Shown here: one piece after another, positions 34,697 to 43,473 of the stretch
Position numbering within the stretch: the first letter of the stretch is position 1
Layout: each line of letters starts with the position of its first letter
DNA from: Bacteroidota bacterium
GTDB lineage: Bacteria > Bacteroidota > Bacteroidia > Chitinophagales > Saprospiraceae
Direction of reading: 5' to 3'
NCBI GenBank assembly: GCA_963169325.1
Contig: CAUJEY010000342.1
Span: 1-53,128, forward strand
Length of the DNA: 53,128 bases
Position numbers and translations under genes: made by a program
The notes under the pieces: model-generated
What the model was told of the DNA's origin: nothing
The model's input: only the letters and a program-made list of their open reading frames with translations
Database searches by the model: none

Positions 34697-35413
34697 ATGA
34701 ACTGTAAAAACTGTAATAACGAAGTGACTCAAAACTATTGTCCAAAATGCGGGCAACCCGCAAGACTTAAAAGAATTGACGGACATTACATTCTTCACGA
34801 AATAGAACACATTCTTCATTTTGAACGTGGAATTTTATATACAATCAGAGAACTTATAACAAATCCGGGACAAAACATAAGAAATTATCTTTCAGAAAAC
34901 AGAACCCGACTTGTTAAACCAATCATTTTTATAATTGTAACTTCTTTGATTTATTCACTTGTAAATCACTTTTTTCATATTGAGGACGGTTATGTAAAAT
35001 TTGGCGAAAGCACTAAATCAACAACAGGCGCTATCTTCAAGTGGGTTCAAGACAATTATGGTTATTCAAATATTATAATGGGAATTTTTATTGCTATTTG
35101 GACAAAGATATTTTTTAGAAAGTATGGTTACAATTTTTTTGAAATCTTAATCTTACTTTGTTTTTTAATGGGAATAGGAATGCTGATTTTTGCATTGTTT
35201 GCATTAGTTCAAGGGTTGACAAAAATTGACTTGATGCAAATTGCAGGTATTTTAGGCATTGCTTATTGTAGTTGGGCAATCGGACATTTTTTTGACAAAA
35301 AGAAACCTGTAAATTTTTTAAAAGCATTTGCGTCTTATATGTTAGGAATGATTACAAGTGTGCTATTTGCTTTGCTTTTGGGAACATTAATTGACTTAAT
35401 AATAAAAAATTAA
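34697..35413 (+). CDS. DUF3667 family protein: zinc ribbon plus membrane segments
   Basis: This 238-residue protein has an N-terminal zinc ribbon with two CxxC pairs (CKNCNNEV...YCPKCGQPAR), followed by the conserved block IDGHYILHEIEHILHFERGILYTIRELITNPGQ and then four to five membrane segments (IIFIIVTSLIYSLVNHFF, ILILLCFLMGIGMLIFALFAL, ILGIAYCSWAIGHFF, MLGMITSVLFALLLGTLIDL). This is the DUF3667 layout common in Bacteroidota; its function is not established. The gene is strongly AT-rich compared with rmuC, suggesting recent acquisition together with the two genes that follow. No clear TAnnTTTG was found upstream. Confidence 0.85.
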   Translation: MNCKNCNNEVTQNYCPKCGQPARLKRIDGHYILHEIEHILHFERGILYTIRELITNPGQNIRNYLSENRTRLVKPIIFIIVTSLIYSLVNHFFHIEDGYVKFGESTKSTTGAIFKWVQDNYGYSNIIMGIFIAIWTKIFFRKYGYNFFEILILLCFLMGIGMLIFALFALVQGLTKIDLMQIAGILGIAYCSWAIGHFFDKKKPVNFLKAFASYMLGMITSVLFALLLGTLIDLIIKN

Positions 35414-35534
35414 AATATTATCGATGACTGTTTGAAACCGTCTGGATGAGTGGTTGACAAAGGGAGTTATTACGCAACCGGGGCTAATGAGGAGAGGTGA
35501 GGACAAGCCGGAGTTGTTGGCAATTAATGAAAAA

Positions 35535-35981
35535 ATGATAGAGCATCTTAATAAGTCTTGGAATTGGATAGGAGTTAATGCCGAAGAAATTATTCAGACG
35601 AATGATTTCGGCAATATTATTTTTAAAACAAATAAGGGAGATTACTGGCGAATTTGTCCTGAAGAATTGAGTTGTGGAAAGATTGCCAATGATGAATCGG
35701 AACTTAATCAAAGAATGAATGACAAAGAATTTGTAGAAGATTGGAAAATGGAAAGTCTTGTCAATTTAGCCAAATCTGAATTTGGTGAATTAGCAGAGAC
35801 AGAAAAGTATTGTTTCATAATTCCCGCTGTCATTGGAGGAGCCTATTCAAAAGAAAATTTAGGAAAGATCAATTTCAAAGAATTAATAGCAAGCAGCGGA
35901 GATTTGGCATTTCAAATAAAAGACTTGCCGAACGGACAAGAAGTAATATTAAGAGTTATAAATGCACCCAACAAGGGGTAA
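35535..35981 (+). CDS. Tdi1-like (DUF1851) immunity-type protein
   Basis: This 148-residue protein starts at the ATG at 35535 (MIEHLNKSWNW); an in-frame ATG at 35487 is possible, and a TTG at 35454 is unlikely. The sequence has the DUF1851 pattern: WNWIGVNAEEIIQTNDFGNIIFKTNKGDYWRICPEEL, then KEFVEDW and the C-terminal GGAYSKENLGKINFKELIASSGDLAFQIKDLPNG. This domain forms the C-terminal half of Tdi1, the immunity protein against the type VI effector Tde1, and is widespread as a small stand-alone protein. No cognate toxin is adjacent, so it is an orphan here. It is AT-rich like its DUF3667 neighbour. The 120 bp before it hold no recognisable feature. Confidence 0.78.
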   Translation: MIEHLNKSWNWIGVNAEEIIQTNDFGNIIFKTNKGDYWRICPEELSCGKIANDESELNQRMNDKEFVEDWKMESLVNLAKSEFGELAETEKYCFIIPAVIGGAYSKENLGKINFKELIASSGDLAFQIKDLPNGQEVILRVINAPNKG

Positions 35982-36049
35982 CTTCCGCCCCGACAGGAGT
36001 ACACCAAGGCTAATTTGGATGCGCTATTTGTTTTTTTGGGTAATACCCG

Positions 36050-36057
36050 TATTTTTG
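36050..36057 (+). promoter_or_regulatory. Promoter -7 element of the Rpn-type gene
   Basis: A perfect TAnnTTTG (TATTTTTG) lies 18 bp before GTG 36075. It predicts a leader of about 10 bases and argues against the longer in-frame TTG start at 36015. Confidence 0.5.
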
Positions 36058-36074
36058 TTACAAATTGTTTCAAA

Positions 36075-36962
36075 GTGGCAAAAAAACTGATTCGATTCGA
36101 TTGGGCAATGAAGCGGTTGCTTCGCCATAAGGCCAACTTCGACATCCTGGAGGGCTTTCTCTCAGAGCTGCTCTATGAGGATTTCAAGATAAAGCAAATC
36201 CTTGAAAGTGAGGGGAATAAGGAAACCGAGGACGACAAGTTTAACCGGGTAGATATTCTCGTGGAGAATAAGAAAGGTGAGTTGGTGATTGTAGAAATCC
36301 AAAACACCCGCGAGGCCGACTACTTCCAGCGGATGCTTTACGGGACTGCCAAGGTTATCGTGGAACATATCGCTGAGGGACAGCCATATTCCCAAGTAAA
36401 AAAGGTGTACTCCGTGAACATAGTTTACTTTGACCTTGGTCAGGGAGATGACTACGTTTATCATGGAACAACCACTTTTGTCGGCATTCACAGCAACCAC
36501 GAACTGGAACTGTCGGAAAAGCAGAAAGAACTTTTCAAGAAGTCATCAGTATCGGACTTATATCCAGAGTATTATGTGATAAAAACAAATCGATTCAATG
36601 AAGTCGCCAAGGATACCTTGGACGAGTGGATATACTTTCTGAAAACGGCGGAAATCAAGGATGAATTCACGGCAAAAGGCTTGAAGTCTGCGAGCCGCAA
36701 ACTCGACATTTTGAAATTAAACCCTGCTGATCGTAAGGAATATGACCGATATATGGAAGCGCAGCGGAGTGACGCCAGTTTTGTGGAGACGGTAAAACTG
36801 GAAATAACGTCGGCGGTAAATGATGCCTTGAAAAACAATAAAGCAGAAATTGCTGAAAACGCATTGCGGAAAGGAGCAACCATTGCGTTCGCTGCCGAAA
36901 TCACCGGGCTGTCGATTCGAGAAGTCCAGGAAATTGCTGCCAAACTTGGTTTGGATAAATAA
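36075..36962 (+). CDS. Rpn family recombination-promoting nuclease / PD-(D/E)xK transposase-like protein
   Basis: This 295-residue protein starts at GTG (VAKKLIRFDWAMKRLLRHKANFDILEGFLSELL, the standard family opening). The nuclease core shows RVDILVEN followed by ELVIVEIQN, a PD-(D/E)xK variant with Gln at the usual Lys position, as is common in this family. Conserved RMLYGTAKVI and VYSVNIVYFDLGQ follow. The C-terminal ENALRKGATIAFAAEITGLSIREVQEIAAKLG is a short HTH-like helix pair. Rpn proteins cut DNA and raise RecA-independent recombination in E. coli, and some belong to phage defence. The gene follows the orphan immunity gene by about 90 bp but has its own promoter element. Its base composition is intermediate. 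Confidence 0.87.
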   Translation: MAKKLIRFDWAMKRLLRHKANFDILEGFLSELLYEDFKIKQILESEGNKETEDDKFNRVDILVENKKGELVIVEIQNTREADYFQRMLYGTAKVIVEHIAEGQPYSQVKKVYSVNIVYFDLGQGDDYVYHGTTTFVGIHSNHELELSEKQKELFKKSSVSDLYPEYYVIKTNRFNEVAKDTLDEWIYFLKTAEIKDEFTAKGLKSASRKLDILKLNPADRKEYDRYMEAQRSDASFVETVKLEITSAVNDALKNNKAEIAENALRKGATIAFAAEITGLSIREVQEIAAKLGLDK

Positions 36963-37070
36963 AAAATCGCCCAACTTTCGCTAGTGCCGCGTCCTGTGCC
37001 TATAGCGTACCACCATGGTGAATAGAATTTACACCAAAGTAGGCCGCAGCCCAAACCACTTCCCCCGCGC

Positions 37071-37110
37071 AAAAAAAATTGAGCCATCCCGGCAATCCGG
37101 AATGGCTCAA
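37071..37110 (-). terminator. Intrinsic terminator of the second giant surface-protein gene
   Basis: A hairpin TTGAGCCAT-CCGG/CCGG-ATGGCTCAA (37079-37110, 14 pairs with one mismatch, 4-base loop CAAT) is followed on the minus strand by eight T (37071-37078). It lies 25 bp behind the stop codon at 37135. Confidence 0.9.
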
Positions 37111-37134
37111 CATACAAACGTTCTATAAAAACAA

Positions 37135-40100
37135 TTACCGTGACAATGTCACATCCCCGTTAAACACCTCTGTCACGCCGTCTATAAATTCCACTTCGAT
37201 CATCCAGGCAAAAACGCCGGGCGTCATCAGTTGCCCGCGCAAATTACCGTCCCAGCCGATACCCGGCTCGTTCGGCCCGAATTCCGGCGCAGAATACACC
37301 AGTTCGCCCCAGCGGCCGAACACCTGGAAGGTTTTGATGGATCGCACGGTCCCGGGTTTGGCAAATACGGTGAACAGGTCATTGATGCCGTCGCCGTTGG
37401 GCGAGAAGATATTGGGCAAATACAGGTGCCGGCGCCGGTCCACGATCACGGAAACCTTATCATCATCGCGGCAGCCGTTCGTGCCGATTACACTGATCGA
37501 ATAGGTGGTGCTGATGAGCGGCGCCACCGTCTGGGTCAGGCATTCCGGACATTCGGACAACGAATCGAGCGGCGTCCAGATGATGGAAGCCAAACTGTCC
37601 AGGGGCACGTTCACCACGGCCTGAAGGGTAGCGTTGTCGCCCAGCGATATTTTGATATTGTCGCCCAGTTCCACGATCAATTGCGGCGGCGCATTGACCA
37701 GGATCGTTTCCGACGTTTCACAGCCGTTGGCATCTTTCGCCGTTACGGTGTATGATCCGGCCTCCAGTCCGTTGAAGGTACTGTTGCCCTGGAAGGGCTC
37801 ATTGTTCAGCGAATACCGGTAATCCGGCGCGCCACCGCTCACCGCAGCGATAACCGTTCCGAGTTTTTGGCCGAAACAATTCGGATTATTCACGGTAAAG
37901 GACATTTGCAGGGGCTGCGGCTCGTTGAGCGTGACGCTTCCTGCGGCCGTGCAGTTGTTCGCATCGGTCACGGTGACGGAATAAGTACCCGCAGCAAGGT
38001 TGCCGATTTGTGCCGTTGCACCGCCGGTCGACCAGATAAAACTAAAGGGCTGCTTGCCGCCGGTGGCAGAAGCCAGCGCGCTGCCGTCCGAAGCGCCGGC
38101 GCAACTGACGTCAAAACCGCTGAAATTGGCGTTGACCTTGGTGGTCAAAACCGGCGGGGTGAGTTGTACGATGGTCGCTTGCAGGGTGGTCGAAAAGCCC
38201 GTGGAGGCGGTGACCACTACGGTGTAGTTGCCTGCCGGCAGCCCCGGGATGGTTTGGGTGGGGCCGGTAGTTGTGATACTGCCGGTCGTCACGGTTGTCG
38301 GGCCCGACAATACGGTGTAGGTATATGGCGGTATGCCCAGGGTGGCAGCGACGGTTAAGGAACCGGTATTCGATCCGCAGGGAATATTCGATCCGGTCAG
38401 GGTAGCCGTTACGCTGCAAGCTTCAATCGGGCGCAAGGTTGTGATCGACGTAACGATACTGTCACAGCCGTACTGATTGACGAGGGTCACCGAGGTGCTG
38501 CCCACCTGTACGGGATCGCAACTGGTAAAATTCAGGGTGGTTGCGCTACCCGGAAGCAGCGTTACCGTTTCGGTGACGATACTGTCGCAGCCGAACTGGT
38601 TGGTCAGCGGATACGTAAATACGCCGGCCGCCGTGGGATCGCAGGTCGTTGATTGAATAGCGGTCTGATTGCTGGGCAACAGGCTCACCGTGGTAACGAT
38701 GGTGCTGTCGCAGCCGGCCGTCGTGATCAACGTTTTTGGGAAAATACCCGCCGAGGCCGGCACGCAGGTAGTGGCCGTGAGGAACGTGGTGTCGAGTTGG
38801 AAAAAACTGACGGTGGTCGACACGATGCTGTCGCAACCGGCCTGATCGCTCAGGGTTTGCAGGAAAGTGCCCACCTGGGCGGGGTTGCAGCTCTGGCCGG
38901 TGCGGTAGGTGGTGTCGTTGGGCACCAGCGTAATAATGGTCGTTACCGTACTGTCGCAACCGAATTGGTTACTCAGGTTTTGCACAAACGTGCCCACGTT
39001 GGCGGGGTTACAGTCGGTGCCGGTCAGTTGGGTGGTACTGCTGGGCAACAGGGTCACCGTCGTAGTCACCGTGCTGTCGCAACCGAATTGGTTGATCAGA
39101 TTTTGCGTAAACGTACCCACATTGGCCGGGTCGCAATCCTGTTCGGATACCTGTGTGGTATTGCTGGGCAACAAGCTGATCGTGGTAATAACGATGCTGT
39201 CGCAGCCCTGGAAATTGCTCAGGTCCTGGATAAAAGTACCCACGTTTGCCGGGTCGCAATCCTGCCCGCTCAGCAGCGTCGTATCGCTGAGCAGGAACGT
39301 CACCGTGGTGGCGAGTATGCTGTCGCAACCGCCGGACGTGACGAGCGTTTGATAAAACGTTCCGGTGGCTGCCGGATAGCAGGAAGTACCGGTCAGGTAG
39401 GTCGTGTCGAGCGGAACAAAGGTAATGGTCGTAATCACGAGGCTATCGCAGCCGTCGACGCCGAACAGGTTTTGGTAAAACACCCCGGCGGCGCTCAAAT
39501 TACAGGTAGTTGAACCGAGTGCTGTGGTGTCGGATTCTAAGTAGGTAACGGTAGTCGTCACCGTGCTGTCGCAGCCGAATTGGTTCGTCAGGTTTTGAAC
39601 AAAAACGCCCACGCTGGACGGATCGCAGGTGGTATTGAAAATCACCGTCGTGTCGGTAGGCAGTAAAGTTATAATGGTGGTCACGGTGCTGTCGCAGCCG
39701 GCCAGGTTGCTGAGGTTTTGCACGAATGTGCCGGCGACGGACGGGTCGCAGGTGGTTTGTTGGATCAAAACGGTGTTCGTGGCATTTACAGTCAGGGTGC
39801 TGGTAATGACGCTGTCGCAACCGTGAATGGTGTTGAGCGTATCGAAATACACCCCTGAAACGCCTTGCAAGGCGCCACCGAGCAGCATGGTTTCGCCTTG
39901 GCAAATCTGGAACGCCTGGCTGGTTTGTTCAAGCGGCCAAACGGCTACGGTTACGCTGTCGGCAAGTACGGAGGAGCAAGTAGGCGTGCCGTTGTCGCCG
40001 ATGCCGAGCAGGCTGTATGTAGTGTTCTGTGTCGGACTGACTGTGACGGAATGTCCGTTGGAAATACCGTTCAGGACAAAATTTTGAACGCCGTCCGTCC

Positions 40101-42174
40101 AGGTTACATCGAATGGCGCCGTACCGGTAAGGGCAAAATTCAGGCTGACCGATTCGCCGGTGCAAATTTCGGGCGTGCCGTTCAGGTCGGCCGAAGGCGC
40201 AGGTTTTACATGCACGCTGCGGCAAACCGGGCCGGCTGTGCCGCACAAATTTTGGGCGCTGACACAAACCTGCCCGGAAACGGCATTGCTGAACAGGACG
40301 GACACGCTGTCCTCCGTGCCGGTTAGGACGGCGCCGGCCGGTACGGTCCAGGTGTAATTGGCTCCGGCCTGCTGGTTTGTAAAATGGTATAAATACGACC
40401 CGCCGTTGCTGCAAACTGTATCGGGGCCGGCGAGTTCCGGTGCGATCGGCTGCGGGTTGACGGTGATGGGCAGGCAGGCCGGGAAAGAAGGGCCGCAATT
40501 ATTGTTTGCAGTGACGCACAGTTGGCCGCCCGTGGTGTTATTCCAAACGATTTGAACCGTATTGGGATTTATCTGGGTAAAGGGTACATTGTTCGGGGTC
40601 GTCCAGTTAAAAGAGGTGGGCAGGGGCGGCGCTCCGGGCGTTACGGTGTAGGAAAGGGTGTCGCCCGCGCAAAGCGTTTGGGTGCCGGCAATTTGTGGCA
40701 ATGGCGGTACGGCGGTATTGGGTATTACGGTGACGCATGTCGTATCGTAACAATACACGCCGCCGCGTCCATGTGTCAGGATCAGGCAGTAGTCGCCGGG
40801 TTTGTTTACCTGTACGGTTGCCTGGTTGCTTTGGCCGACTATTCCCGGGCCGCTCCAGGTATACAGGGTAATGCCGCCTGTAGCATTATTCAGGTTGGAG
40901 CCGGAGCCGTTGAGCGTTATAGTGGAGTTGGCGCCGCAGCCCAGTACGGGTGGCGGAGCGATTACGGCTTCGGGTTCCAGGATGGCCAGGTTGATGTTTA
41001 CGATACTGTCGCAGCCCAGGTACCCGGTGCAGGTTTGTGAATAAATACCGGAAGTATTAAACGAATTATCACAAACCTGGTATTCAGCGGGTCCGCACAA
41101 ATTGACCAGGGTCAGCGGAGAATTATACGTTGGCACCAGGGTGATTTTACAGTTGACCGTACTGTCGCAGCCCTGATAGGAGGTCAGGACAACGGGGAAA
41201 GTGCCGGGAGCGAAAAAGTCCTCGCCGGCGCAGGAGGCGGTACCGTTCTGACAAATCAGGTGGGTTTCGGTAGTCGTAATTTTAGGGATAAGGGTTACGA
41301 CGCAATTGATTACGCTGTCGCAGCCCGTAAAAGAGGTTAGTGTTACCGGGAATGTTCCTGCTTTATTAAAGACCCTCCCGCCGCAGGTTACCGTTTTGCC
41401 GAAACACAAATCGACATTTTCCGTTACCTCGGTATCTTCTCCGACGAGTATATCAAGGCAATCTTCCGGGGCAGTCGGACAGTTGGCATTTTGCGCGCAC
41501 ACTTGCGCAGGGCCGGTTTGCTGCCAGTTCACCGTGACCGAAGCGCTGGTTGCACTGCCTACGATGACGCCGGCGCCGGGCGGATTAATCGTCCAGTTGG
41601 AGACGGCGGCGGTGTTATAAGTGCCGTTGGGCGAAGAGGGAATACAAACAGAACCCGGGCCTGCGATTACATTCGGCACGGATCCATTGATGGCATAATC
41701 ACACAAGGCGCCTCCGCTGCCGTCGATACAGATATAATACACCTGGCCCGGAATCAGATTGGTGGCCACCAATGTTTGGGTAGAGCCCGTAGGGATATTA
41801 CCCAGGCACGCCGATACAAAGGTAAAATCGACGCAATCCTGCGTACCCAAAACGGCCGCCTGAATACCGTTGCCGGATGCGCACCCGAAACAGGAAATGT
41901 CGAAGGTGGCCATGGCAGCATCGGCCGTGAAGGCGAAAAAATGGTTGTTGTGAATGGCAGAGCACCAGTAGGGCGGAAATGAAACAGGCGGGTCGGGGGT
42001 AGTGGCGCCGTAGTAACAATCCAGTGCCGCCGGGTTCGGCAAAATACAGGCATCCATGGCATTTACCGACGGTGCAGGGATGACACAAGGATTTGTGTTG
42101 CATTGCCCGTAAGTATTCGAATGGTATGATAAACACAACAGAAGTGTAAAAAAGAGCGTAAAATTTAGCCTCAT
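37135..42174 (-). CDS. Giant repeat adhesin-like protein with gliding-motility C-terminal (T9SS) domain
   Basis: This 1679-residue protein has a signal peptide (LFFTLLLCLSYHSNTYGQ). Residues 25-175 are Cys-rich (DFTFVSACLGNIPTGSTQ, GQVYYICIDGSGG). Then come GCDS-containing modules and Ig/PKD-like domains (about 175-790), eleven tandem 41-residue repeats (about 802-1254), Ig-like sequence, and two SprB-like repeats (VSCAGASDGSALASATGG and NCFGQKLGTVIAAVSGG). The C-terminal about 100 residues (RRHLYLPNIFSPNGDGINDLF, FGRWGELVYS, GIGWDGNLRGQ, VFAWMIEVEF) are the gliding-motility-associated domain, a type B signal for type IX secretion. It is expected as a surface fibre for adhesion or gliding. 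A strong intrinsic terminator follows. Confidence 0.92.
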   Translation of the reverse strand: MRLNFTLFFTLLLCLSYHSNTYGQCNTNPCVIPAPSVNAMDACILPNPAALDCYYGATTPDPPVSFPPYWCSAIHNNHFFAFTADAAMATFDISCFGCASGNGIQAAVLGTQDCVDFTFVSACLGNIPTGSTQTLVATNLIPGQVYYICIDGSGGALCDYAINGSVPNVIAGPGSVCIPSSPNGTYNTAAVSNWTINPPGAGVIVGSATSASVTVNWQQTGPAQVCAQNANCPTAPEDCLDILVGEDTEVTENVDLCFGKTVTCGGRVFNKAGTFPVTLTSFTGCDSVINCVVTLIPKITTTETHLICQNGTASCAGEDFFAPGTFPVVLTSYQGCDSTVNCKITLVPTYNSPLTLVNLCGPAEYQVCDNSFNTSGIYSQTCTGYLGCDSIVNINLAILEPEAVIAPPPVLGCGANSTITLNGSGSNLNNATGGITLYTWSGPGIVGQSNQATVQVNKPGDYCLILTHGRGGVYCYDTTCVTVIPNTAVPPLPQIAGTQTLCAGDTLSYTVTPGAPPLPTSFNWTTPNNVPFTQINPNTVQIVWNNTTGGQLCVTANNNCGPSFPACLPITVNPQPIAPELAGPDTVCSNGGSYLYHFTNQQAGANYTWTVPAGAVLTGTEDSVSVLFSNAVSGQVCVSAQNLCGTAGPVCRSVHVKPAPSADLNGTPEICTGESVSLNFALTGTAPFDVTWTDGVQNFVLNGISNGHSVTVSPTQNTTYSLLGIGDNGTPTCSSVLADSVTVAVWPLEQTSQAFQICQGETMLLGGALQGVSGVYFDTLNTIHGCDSVITSTLTVNATNTVLIQQTTCDPSVAGTFVQNLSNLAGCDSTVTTIITLLPTDTTVIFNTTCDPSSVGVFVQNLTNQFGCDSTVTTTVTYLESDTTALGSTTCNLSAAGVFYQNLFGVDGCDSLVITTITFVPLDTTYLTGTSCYPAATGTFYQTLVTSGGCDSILATTVTFLLSDTTLLSGQDCDPANVGTFIQDLSNFQGCDSIVITTISLLPSNTTQVSEQDCDPANVGTFTQNLINQFGCDSTVTTTVTLLPSSTTQLTGTDCNPANVGTFVQNLSNQFGCDSTVTTIITLVPNDTTYRTGQSCNPAQVGTFLQTLSDQAGCDSIVSTTVSFFQLDTTFLTATTCVPASAGIFPKTLITTAGCDSTIVTTVSLLPSNQTAIQSTTCDPTAAGVFTYPLTNQFGCDSIVTETVTLLPGSATTLNFTSCDPVQVGSTSVTLVNQYGCDSIVTSITTLRPIEACSVTATLTGSNIPCGSNTGSLTVAATLGIPPYTYTVLSGPTTVTTGSITTTGPTQTIPGLPAGNYTVVVTASTGFSTTLQATIVQLTPPVLTTKVNANFSGFDVSCAGASDGSALASATGGKQPFSFIWSTGGATAQIGNLAAGTYSVTVTDANNCTAAGSVTLNEPQPLQMSFTVNNPNCFGQKLGTVIAAVSGGAPDYRYSLNNEPFQGNSTFNGLEAGSYTVTAKDANGCETSETILVNAPPQLIVELGDNIKISLGDNATLQAVVNVPLDSLASIIWTPLDSLSECPECLTQTVAPLISTTYSISVIGTNGCRDDDKVSVIVDRRRHLYLPNIFSPNGDGINDLFTVFAKPGTVRSIKTFQVFGRWGELVYSAPEFGPNEPGIGWDGNLRGQLMTPGVFAWMIEVEFIDGVTEVFNGDVTLSR
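38414..39770 (-). repeat. Eleven tandem 123-bp coding repeats
   Basis: Each unit encodes about 41 residues with the pattern TTCDPxxVGTFxQNLxNQFGCDSTVTT...LPxDTT (key residues: the first Cys, GTF, NL, GCDS). Copies in the middle (5-7) are closest to each other, and outer copies are more diverged. This suggests growth by unequal exchange from the centre. Each unit has two Cys, probably one disulphide per module. Confidence 0.9.
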
Positions 42175-42299
42175 TAGAATTATATTTAATAAGATAAGGA
42201 TGTTTTGTGCAATAGCGATATGTGAATAATGCAGCGCCGAAGATACGCCAAATTATATCCGGCGAAATGGGTTTGTGAAAATTGCCGGCTGATTGCGCT

Positions 42300-42332
42300 A
42301 TTCACCGGTTTATGTCAAGTTACCCGGTGAAT
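42300..42332. repeat. Inverted repeat ATTCACCGG/CCGGTGAAT
   Basis: A perfect 9-bp inverted repeat with a 15-base loop lies 44 bp before the interrupted small gene. There is no T-run on either side. It could be an operator or a leftover repeat. Confidence 0.5.
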
Positions 42333-42375
42333 AAACCAGGAATCACTTTCCGCCGGTATAAAACAAAACAAGACC

Positions 42376-42495
42376 ATGAAACAACTCATTCTGCTGCCCC
42401 TGCTTTCACTTTTAATTTTAGGCGCCGGAAGCGCTCAATCCCCGAACTTCGGTGAAGGGAAGGGGGCAGGGCAAACGCATGAATGCCACGGGTGA
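42376..42495 (+). pseudogene. Start of a small secreted-protein gene interrupted by a palindromic element
   Basis: The ATG at 42376 opens MKQLILLPLLSLLILGAGSAQS, a good signal peptide, but the frame runs into the MITE-like block at 42467 and stops at 42495 after 39 codons. Joining the sequence across the two 12-bp flanking repeats lengthens the frame only to about 44 codons, so the remainder may have been lost as well. No promoter element was found. The original function cannot be told. Confidence 0.5.
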
Positions 42496-42705
42496 CCTCG
42501 GAGAGGTCACCCGTTTGTAGAAATGGTGTGAATAATTACTATTTCCGACCTCGGAGAGGTCGAACGTTTGTAGAAGCCAAGCAAAAATCACACGTTCGAC
42601 CTCTCCGAGGTCGTGAAACTTCATAAAACCGCTTGCTTCTACAAACGTTTGACCTCTCCGAGGTCACCTGTAGCATTCATGCGTCTGCCCTGAGGGAAGG
42701 GGGCA
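42457..42705. mobile_element. MITE-like palindromic element with 12-bp direct flanks
   Basis: Terminal inverted repeats of 22 bp (42467-42488 and 42671-42692, two mismatches, core GGGCA[A/G]ACGCATGAATGC) are bounded by identical direct repeats GGGAAGGGGGCA (42457-42468 and 42694-42705). Inside are four copies of the palindrome GACCTCNNNGAGGTC: two as CTCGGAGAG and two inverted as CTCTCCGAG. The last pair is separated by GCTTGCTTCTACAAACGT-like sequence matching the left half. No coding capacity is present. The layout is that of a non-autonomous element or a compound palindrome insertion. Confidence 0.7.
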
Positions 42706-42749
42706 TCCAGCACAGGAATAATCTTCGTCCTGGAGAGCCGAAATTAGAT

Positions 42750-42757
42750 TAGGTTTG
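42750..42757 (+). promoter_or_regulatory. Promoter -7 element of the lipoprotein gene at 42780, with overlapping inverted repeat
   Basis: A perfect TAnnTTTG (TAGGTTTG) lies 22 bp before the ATG. An inverted repeat TTAGGTT (42749-42755) / AACCTAA (42767-42773) overlaps the -7 element and the predicted start point, so it could be an operator. Confidence 0.55.
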
Positions 42758-42779
42758 TCTTCATCTAACCTAAAAATAT

Positions 42780-43436
42780 ATGCGCTTACACACCCTTCAA
42801 TTGCTGCTCTTCTCTCTTATACTGGTGTCTTGCGCCCGCACGACGGTAGTTTCCGGCAGAATTACCAATATACGCACCGGCAATCCGGTCGTCGGTATGC
42901 CCGTAACCTTGAATGTATACAATGGGAATGAGCCACGTGACTCTTCTAATCCGAAAAAAGTAGGCGACACGTCTACCAAAACTGGCTCCAATGGCGAGTA
43001 TGCCTTGGAGTATACCGACGTGGGTATTGATGCGGTAGGTTTATTTTTAGACAACGGGGAGATTTGCTATTCCTATTTCGGTGCCGTTCGGAGCGATAAG
43101 GTCAAAACGAATGGAAGTAGCGAAGTCAATATTCAAATCGACTCTATTGATGGCAAACTCCAATTGATTTTACAAAACTTATCGGGTCAGTCCGATAAAC
43201 TTTATCTGCGGGTCGACTGCGACGCAACGGGTGAAAAAGGTTATGCCTGTTGCAGTATTAATTTCAACAACACCATCCCTGCCGGGCAATCGGATACGGT
43301 GACATTCCGTATTTCCGCCGGCCGGTTTGTGCCGGTGTATTGGGGAGAAACTATCTTTACGGGCTGGAATGCGCCGCGGGTGGACTCCGTGTTTTGTCCA
43401 CGGAATCAGACCACGCCCATGGTAATTTCTTTTTGA
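42780..43436 (+). CDS. Lipoprotein with carboxypeptidase-regulatory (CnaB/Ig)-like domain
   Basis: This 218-residue protein has a signal peptide and lipobox LILVSC (Cys18). Residues about 22-115 look like a carboxypeptidase-regulatory-like beta-sandwich: VSGRITNIRTGNPVVGMPVTLNVYN, then TKTGSNGEYALEYTDVG, the usual 'added detail' turn of this fold. The second half (about 116-218) is another strand-rich region with a Cys pair (YACCSIN) that I do not recognise. It should be anchored in the outer membrane and act as a structural or binding module. It has its own promoter element 22 bp upstream and precedes the glycosyltransferase gene by 37 bp. The precise role is unknown. Confidence 0.65.
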   Translation: MRLHTLQLLLFSLILVSCARTTVVSGRITNIRTGNPVVGMPVTLNVYNGNEPRDSSNPKKVGDTSTKTGSNGEYALEYTDVGIDAVGLFLDNGEICYSYFGAVRSDKVKTNGSSEVNIQIDSIDGKLQLILQNLSGQSDKLYLRVDCDATGEKGYACCSINFNNTIPAGQSDTVTFRISAGRFVPVYWGETIFTGWNAPRVDSVFCPRNQTTPMVISF

Positions 43437-43473
43437 AAAAAGCGCAACTGAATCACGGCGGATTTTTTAAAAT

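Noticed and set aside
35960-36060. Integron attC site behind the orphan immunity gene
   Set aside because: An RYYYAAC-like ACCCAAC is present, but no matching GTTRRRY core follows at a suitable distance, and the expected fold is missing.
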